This document shows, one piece after another, positions 31,209-34,570 of a DNA stretch of 34,570 nt. How positions within the stretch are numbered: the stretch's first letter is position 1; every line of letters starts with the position of its first letter. The stretch lies in contig CALVXH010000010.1 in assembly GCA_944368945.1 (NCBI GenBank), forward strand, positions 1 through 34,570, written 5' to 3'. The DNA is from an uncultured Bacilli bacterium (GTDB lineage: Bacteria > Bacillota_I > Bacilli_A > RFN20 > CAG-826). The position numbers and the translations under genes were made by a program. The notes beneath the pieces are model-generated. The model did no database searches. It was given only the letters and a program-made list of their open reading frames with translations, and was not told the DNA's origin.

Positions 31209-32083
31209 TATGAATTAAAGCCATTTCTTACTAAAAATCTACTAGAATTACGCCAATTTTCTACTACTTGTACGTTTAATTGTAAATTTATATGTTTTCC
31301 AATCATCGTTTCGATATCTTGACGAGCGTATGTACCAATCTTTCTAATCATGCTTCCTCTGGCACCAATCACTATTCCTTTTTGGCTATCTTTCTCAACG
31401 ATAATTTTTGCATATATTGTCATTGGATATTCTTCTTCATCTATTTTTTCACAAATAACAGTTGATGAATGAGGAACTTCTTCTCTCAATAAATTAAGCA
31501 TTTTTTCACGAATAATTTCTTGAATCCTAAAAGCTAAATCTCTATTAGTTGTTGTAGTCACATCATAATATTGAGGACCTTCATCTAAGTTTCTTTTAAT
31601 TGCTTCAATTAAGTCTTTAATACCAAAGCCATCAAAAGCACATGTTTGAACTATTTCTAAAGGATTATATTGCTTATTATATCTTTCTTTTAAATCATTG
31701 ATTAATTCGACATTAGTTTCATCAATTTTATTTAAAACAACAATAACCTTACAATCAAATTTTAAGTGATCGAATAAATATTGATCCCCTTCATTAAATT
31801 GTTTACTTGCATCTACAACAAAAATAGCCAAATCACAATCTCTAATTGAAGAATATGAAACTTTATCCATTGTTTCACCTAAAGTGTTTTTAGGTTTATG
31901 AATACCAGGAGTATCAATAAAGACTATTTGTGACTCATCATCATTATAAATTCCTTGAATAGAGTTTCTTGTTGTTTGTGATTTAGGAGAAACAATTGAA
32001 ATCTTTTTACCTATAATTCGATTCAAAATAGTTGATTTTCCTACATTAGAACGACCAACTAAACAAACAAATCCACTTTTCAT
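31208..32083 (-). CDS. era: GTPase Era
   Basis: A 291-residue Era GTPase that binds the 3' end of 16S rRNA and acts in 30S maturation. Motifs: G1 GRSNVGKST (10-18), G2 within SQTTRNSIQG, G3 DTPG (57-60), G4 NKID (118-121). The C-terminal KH domain has IIVEKDSQKGIVIGARGSMI and a KIGTYARQDIE segment. It lies two bases after cdd in ybeY-cdd-era-recO. Confidence 0.97.
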   Translation of the reverse strand: MKSGFVCLVGRSNVGKSTILNRIIGKKISIVSPKSQTTRNSIQGIYNDDESQIVFIDTPGIHKPKNTLGETMDKVSYSSIRDCDLAIFVVDASKQFNEGDQYLFDHLKFDCKVIVVLNKIDETNVELINDLKERYNKQYNPLEIVQTCAFDGFGIKDLIEAIKRNLDEGPQYYDVTTTTNRDLAFRIQEIIREKMLNLLREEVPHSSTVICEKIDEEEYPMTIYAKIIVEKDSQKGIVIGARGSMIRKIGTYARQDIETMIGKHINLQLNVQVVENWRNSSRFLVRNGFNS

Positions 32084-32085
32084 AA

Positions 32086-32484
32086 TTATAAATCACTGCT
32101 TTCGAATGCATAAGGCAATAGCTCTTCAGCATTTGTTTCTTTAATATCTCCATTTAAATTTGCTAAATAAATAGGAGCATCTTTAGGAAATAATTCACTT
32201 ATTACTTGTCTGCAAGCACCACAAGGTGAAACTGGACCATCGGTATCTGCAACAATTGCTAAAGCCTCAATGTCATCTTGAGAAATACCATGACAATAAG
32301 CATTATAAATAGCATTTCTTTCAGCACACATACATAAGCCAAAAGAAGCATTTTCAATGTTGCAGCCTTGATAAATTTCTCCACTTGTAGTTAATAATGC
32401 TGCGCCAACAGCAAATTTGGAATATGGTACATAAGCTAAATCACGAGCTTCAATAGCTTTTAAAACCAATTCTTCTTTACTCAT
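32086..32484 (-). CDS. cdd: Cytidine deaminase
   Basis: A 132-residue homotetrameric-type cytidine deaminase for pyrimidine salvage. Catalytic zinc ligands are Cys53 with Glu55 in CMCAERNAIYNA and Cys88 and Cys91 in PCGACRQVI; VPYSKFAVGAALLT and CNIENASFGL are typical. It sits directly between ybeY and era; dgkA, usually before cdd, is missing. Confidence 0.97.
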   Translation of the reverse strand: MSKEELVLKAIEARDLAYVPYSKFAVGAALLTTSGEIYQGCNIENASFGLCMCAERNAIYNAYCHGISQDDIEALAIVADTDGPVSPCGACRQVISELFPKDAPIYLANLNGDIKETNAEELLPYAFESSDL

Positions 32485-32486
32485 AA

Positions 32487-32936
32487 TTAAAGTTCTCCTT
32501 CTAAAATTTTTTCCTGAAGAGGAAACATAATCTCTTCGTCTTCTTTTGTCATGTGGTCATACCCTAAAAGGTGCAACAAGCCATGAACAAATAAAAAGCA
32601 TAATTCCCTTTTAAGACTATTGCCATAAGATTTTCTATTTTCATCAGCTACATCGTAACAAATATATATTTCACCTAAATCAATAGGAAAATCACCTTTA
32701 ATATTTTTTTCATTCTCATCATCTAAAAAGGCAAAACTAATGACATCTGTTGGCCTATCAATATTACGGTATTCTTTATTAATTTGATGAATTTGATCTT
32801 TATTAACAAAAGTTACACTCATTAAACAATTTGTAGACTTATTTAGCATTGTTAATGTCTTTTCTAATAACCTATTGTATAAAGGTTCAAATTCACTTAC
32901 ATCTTGCGATATTTCGCTATTAAAATCTAAATTCAT
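32487..32936 (-). CDS. ybeY: Endoribonuclease / rRNA maturation factor YbeY
   Basis: A 149-residue metalloprotein involved in 16S rRNA 3' processing and 70S quality control. The zinc motif is HGLLHLLGYDH (His118, His122, His128), preceded by RPTDVISFAFLDD and LGEIYICYDVA. It is the first gene of ybeY-cdd-era-recO. The ATG has no Shine-Dalgarno sequence; an extended -10 box ends nine bases upstream. Confidence 0.95.
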   Translation of the reverse strand: MNLDFNSEISQDVSEFEPLYNRLLEKTLTMLNKSTNCLMSVTFVNKDQIHQINKEYRNIDRPTDVISFAFLDDENEKNIKGDFPIDLGEIYICYDVADENRKSYGNSLKRELCFLFVHGLLHLLGYDHMTKEDEEIMFPLQEKILEGEL

Positions 32937-32945
32937 AGTGAAATC

Positions 32946-32951
32946 ATTTTA
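32946..32951 (-). promoter_or_regulatory. Putative extended -10 promoter of ybeY operon
   Basis: Minus-strand TGCTAAAAT (TG, one base, TAAAAT), with GATTTCACT between the box and the ATG. A start site about seven bases downstream leaves a leader of only two or three bases. No -35 match is seen, as extended -10 promoters can lack one. Confidence 0.55.
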
Positions 32952-33015
32952 GCATGAAAAAAATACAGAAAGAATATTTTTAATTATTTAATAATTAATT
33001 TTCTAAGATTAATGG

Positions 33016-34206
33016 CTAAATTTCATCACAATAATATTTATAAAGGCACTTAAACTGCCTATATTCACTATTATTAAGATAAATTTTCATAATCTTACTA
33101 ACATTTTCACCGATGTAAAAATATAAAAATGCATGGAATAAAATAAAATTAAGACTTATCTCATTAGTAAATGCAGCATAAAGTAAACAAATAACTCCAA
33201 TTAAAAAGGCAACAATATACTTTTTATAGCTAATAAAACTAACTTGACGATAAACTTTTTTTTGAAGAGATATTAGTGTTTCTTTATAATCTTTAATTTC
33301 CTCTTTATAAAATAATTCGCTTTCTTTTTGGGTCACATAATCATTTTTAATAAAGTATTTATATTCAATTATTTCAAAAATTATAATTACAGAAATGATA
33401 AATAATATATTTATAACATTTAAATAACTATTTAATCCTAAAATAACTCCTCCTGCAATTACTACAACTACAGCGTTTATAATTTGTATTGGTCGTCCAA
33501 TGAATAAACTTTTAAATTTATTCATCTCTATGTACTTATCTTTATAAAATTTCTTGCGACTATCAAAAATTTTATCAATCATACTGCTATCAAAATTTTT
33601 CATGCTACTTATTAATAACTTTTTATAAGCAATTTCAGAGATAATAAAAGACAATAAAAGTAATAATGGTATGAAAAAACTATAGTTAGAGTCAGAAAAA
33701 AACATCGCTCCTAAGATAGTTACTAAACTTAATATTTGAAAAAAGTAAGAAAAAATCTTATATCGTAAAGGAATTGGAGAAAGGTAACTACATTTAAAAT
33801 TAGTTCTACCAACCTCTTCAATTTCTAATATTTCACCATTCCACAAGTTTTTAAAGTCATCTTTTTTAATTTTATAAATACCTTTTTTAGGATCATAAAT
33901 AAGAACACTTCTTTTTGCAATTTTCTTAATTAAAACCATGTGTAACGAATTATCAACTTTTAAAACCACTAAGCAAGGTAATTTATTTATTCTAAAAAAT
34001 GTATCTTTATTTACATATTTATAGCCTTTAAGATGTACATTTTCTTTATTTGCTATATTAATTAGGTCTAAAAGCGAATACGCTTCATCTTTTTTAGTTT
34101 GAGAATAATATAAATAGTCTTTATTTTTATATACAATAGCTAAAAGCATCTTCAAAGATGCGAATCCACAATCTTTAGTTCCGATTTGTTTAATATAATA
34201 ACTCAT
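33016..34206 (-). CDS. C39 peptidase-membrane domain protein without ATPase domain
   Basis: A 396-residue protein. The N-terminal C39 cysteine-peptidase domain (1-~130) has the full active site: oxyanion Gln7 and nucleophile Cys13 (KQIGTKDCGFASL), His89 (SLHMVLI) and Asp105 (YDPKKG). About six hydrophobic segments follow (for example 151-170, 176-194, 242-280, 329-346 and 350-368), like the membrane domain of bacteriocin ABC exporters that clip double-glycine leaders. It stops there, without the nucleotide-binding domain; only 79 bases separate it from ybeY. The start at 34206 follows GGAGGATAAA; an upstream ATG at 34254 lies within the rpsU terminator. No substrate peptide gene is seen. Its action as peptidase or part of a split exporter is inference. 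Confidence 0.75.
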   Translation of the reverse strand: MSYYIKQIGTKDCGFASLKMLLAIVYKNKDYLYYSQTKKDEAYSLLDLINIANKENVHLKGYKYVNKDTFFRINKLPCLVVLKVDNSLHMVLIKKIAKRSVLIYDPKKGIYKIKKDDFKNLWNGEILEIEEVGRTNFKCSYLSPIPLRYKIFSYFFQILSLVTILGAMFFSDSNYSFFIPLLLLLSFIISEIAYKKLLISSMKNFDSSMIDKIFDSRKKFYKDKYIEMNKFKSLFIGRPIQIINAVVVVIAGGVILGLNSYLNVINILFIISVIIIFEIIEYKYFIKNDYVTQKESELFYKEEIKDYKETLISLQKKVYRQVSFISYKKYIVAFLIGVICLLYAAFTNEISLNFILFHAFLYFYIGENVSKIMKIYLNNSEYRQFKCLYKYYCDEI

Positions 34207-34207
34207 T

Positions 34208-34244
34208 TTATCCTCCTTACTAGAACAACAATCCGGAGGAAAAA
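34208..34244 (-). promoter_or_regulatory. Hairpin masking the ribosome binding site of the C39 gene
   Basis: On the mRNA strand, TCCTCC (complement of 34235-34240) can pair with the GGAGGA ribosome site (complement of 34211-34216). There is an 18-base loop, plus three A-T pairs beyond one mismatch. It lies immediately 5' of the start codon. Confidence 0.55.
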
Positions 34245-34252
34245 TTATTAAC

Positions 34253-34274
34253 AAAAAAATCCACTTTCGTGGAT
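34253..34274 (-). terminator. Intrinsic terminator after rpsU
   Basis: Minus strand ATCCAC-GAAA-GTGGAT followed by T6 (34253-34258), five bases after the rpsU stop. Readthrough would be needed to express the C39 gene from the rpsU promoter. Confidence 0.88.
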
Positions 34275-34278
34275 CTTT

Positions 34279-34452
34279 TTATCTGTACTTTTTACGTGCG
34301 TTTTCGCTCTTTAATTTTCTTTTAAGATTTTTCTTTAAAAAGCATTCTCTTCTTCTGCATTCTTGAATGGTACCAGCCTTATTGACTTGTCTTTTAAATC
34401 TACGTAATGCTTCATCAAGAGATTCACCTTCTCTAACTACTACTTTAGACAT
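34279..34452 (-). CDS. rpsU: 30S ribosomal protein S21
   Basis: A 57-residue basic protein matching bS21: [20 protein letters not shown], then [20 protein letters not shown] and a basic tail. S21 helps mRNA engagement at the anti-Shine-Dalgarno region of the 30S subunit. Start ATG at 34452 follows GGAGGTGAGAAAAG; an upstream in-frame ATG at 34479 would add nine residues not seen in the family. A promoter and a terminator flank it. Confidence 0.96.
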   Translation of the reverse strand: MSKVVVREGESLDEALRRFKRQVNKAGTIQECRRRECFLKKNLKRKLKSENARKKYR

Positions 34453-34490
34453 TCTTTTCTCACCTCCATTCTCAAACACGAACGATTAAT

Positions 34491-34519
34491 ATTTTATCTA
34501 AATAAATAATCATAAGCAA
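34491..34519 (-). promoter_or_regulatory. Promoter of rpsU
   Basis: Minus strand TTGCTT (34514-34519), 17-bp spacer, TAAAAT (34491-34496). The predicted start is about 30 bases before the rpsU ATG, leaving room for the strong ribosome site. Confidence 0.6.
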
Positions 34520-34540
34520 GAATTTTTAGAAAAATCTTGC
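34516..34540. terminator. Hairpin upstream of rpsU, possible terminator of a gene beyond the window
   Basis: Arms GCAAGA (34516-34521) and TCTTGC (34535-34540) extended by five T-A pairs across one bulged A. On the minus strand a T-rich stretch follows. It overlaps the rpsU -35 region. Confidence 0.4.
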
Positions 34541-34570
34541 AATTACATTAAAGCGGAACCTTTGCTTGTT

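Noticed and set aside
1-34570. CRISPR array, insertion sequence, prophage, tRNA or rRNA genes
   Set aside because: No direct repeats with unique spacers, transposase, phage genes, cloverleaf-like sequence or GC-rich RNA blocks were seen. The 11-bp arrays are too short-period to be CRISPR.

Overview
The window looks like the chromosome of a low-GC, Firmicutes-type bacterium with a reduced genome. By eye it is roughly 70% A+T. Genes are tightly packed, many with ATGA or TAATG overlaps, and gene order follows conserved Bacillus subtilis blocks closely. UGA is a stop codon here: trmK and the glycyl-tRNA synthetase gene both end in TGA inside ATGA overlaps, and all visible tryptophans are UGG. The Mycoplasma/Spiroplasma code is therefore excluded. 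An uncultured, host-associated member of the Bacilli (Erysipelotrichia/RF39-like) is a reasonable inference but not proven. I found no rRNA, tRNA, CRISPR array, insertion sequence or prophage.

Layout. (1) 1-6519, plus strand: 3' end of tkt, then yqhY-nusB-xseA-xseB, dinB, xerD and deoB (antitermination, DNA repair and recombination, nucleoside catabolism). (2) 6549-8925, plus strand: a lipoprotein binding protein and permease of an ABC importer with no ATPase gene beside them, then a divergent PemK/MazF-fold protein. (3) 9166-12103, minus strand: ribosome-assembly operon yqeG-yqeH-yhbY-yqeK-rsfS, without the aroE and nadD usually found inside it. (4) 12309-18196: a small membrane protein, topoisomerase IV (parE-parC, minus) and the divergent plsY. 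(5) 18426-20044, minus: rpmG-MBL hydrolase-efp-yneF. (6) 20159-24443: ispG (plus), nfo and cshB (minus), and a plus-strand IspH homologue that appears to have lost its iron-sulfur ligands. (7) 24391-32936, minus: ybeY-cdd-era-recO, then glyQS-dnaG-sigA-trmK-nif3, the classic macromolecular-synthesis region. (8) 33016-34452, minus: rpsU and a C39-peptidase/exporter-like membrane protein without an ATPase domain.

Most genes are housekeeping: replication start (dnaG, sigA), chromosome segregation (parE, parC, xerD), repair (recO, xseAB, dinB, nfo), ribosome biogenesis (era, ybeY, yqeH, rsfS, yhbY, cshB) and translation (efp, glyQS, rpmG, rpsU). Biosynthetic genes normally embedded in these blocks (accBC, folD, aroE, nadD, dgkA) are absent from their usual places, which suggests a scavenging lifestyle.

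Three things stand out. First, four intergenic arrays of the pentamer TAGTA occur at an exact 11-bp period (near 3150, 8923, 12210 and 18198). Three of them start on or directly after a stop codon, and I know of no described element that matches. Second, the full-length IspH-like protein has serine at all three positions that align with the cluster cysteines. Third, several operons start with a -10-like box only 6-9 nt before the ATG and no Shine-Dalgarno sequence, as expected for leaderless mRNAs. All assignments come from reading the sequence and recalled family features; no database search was run.
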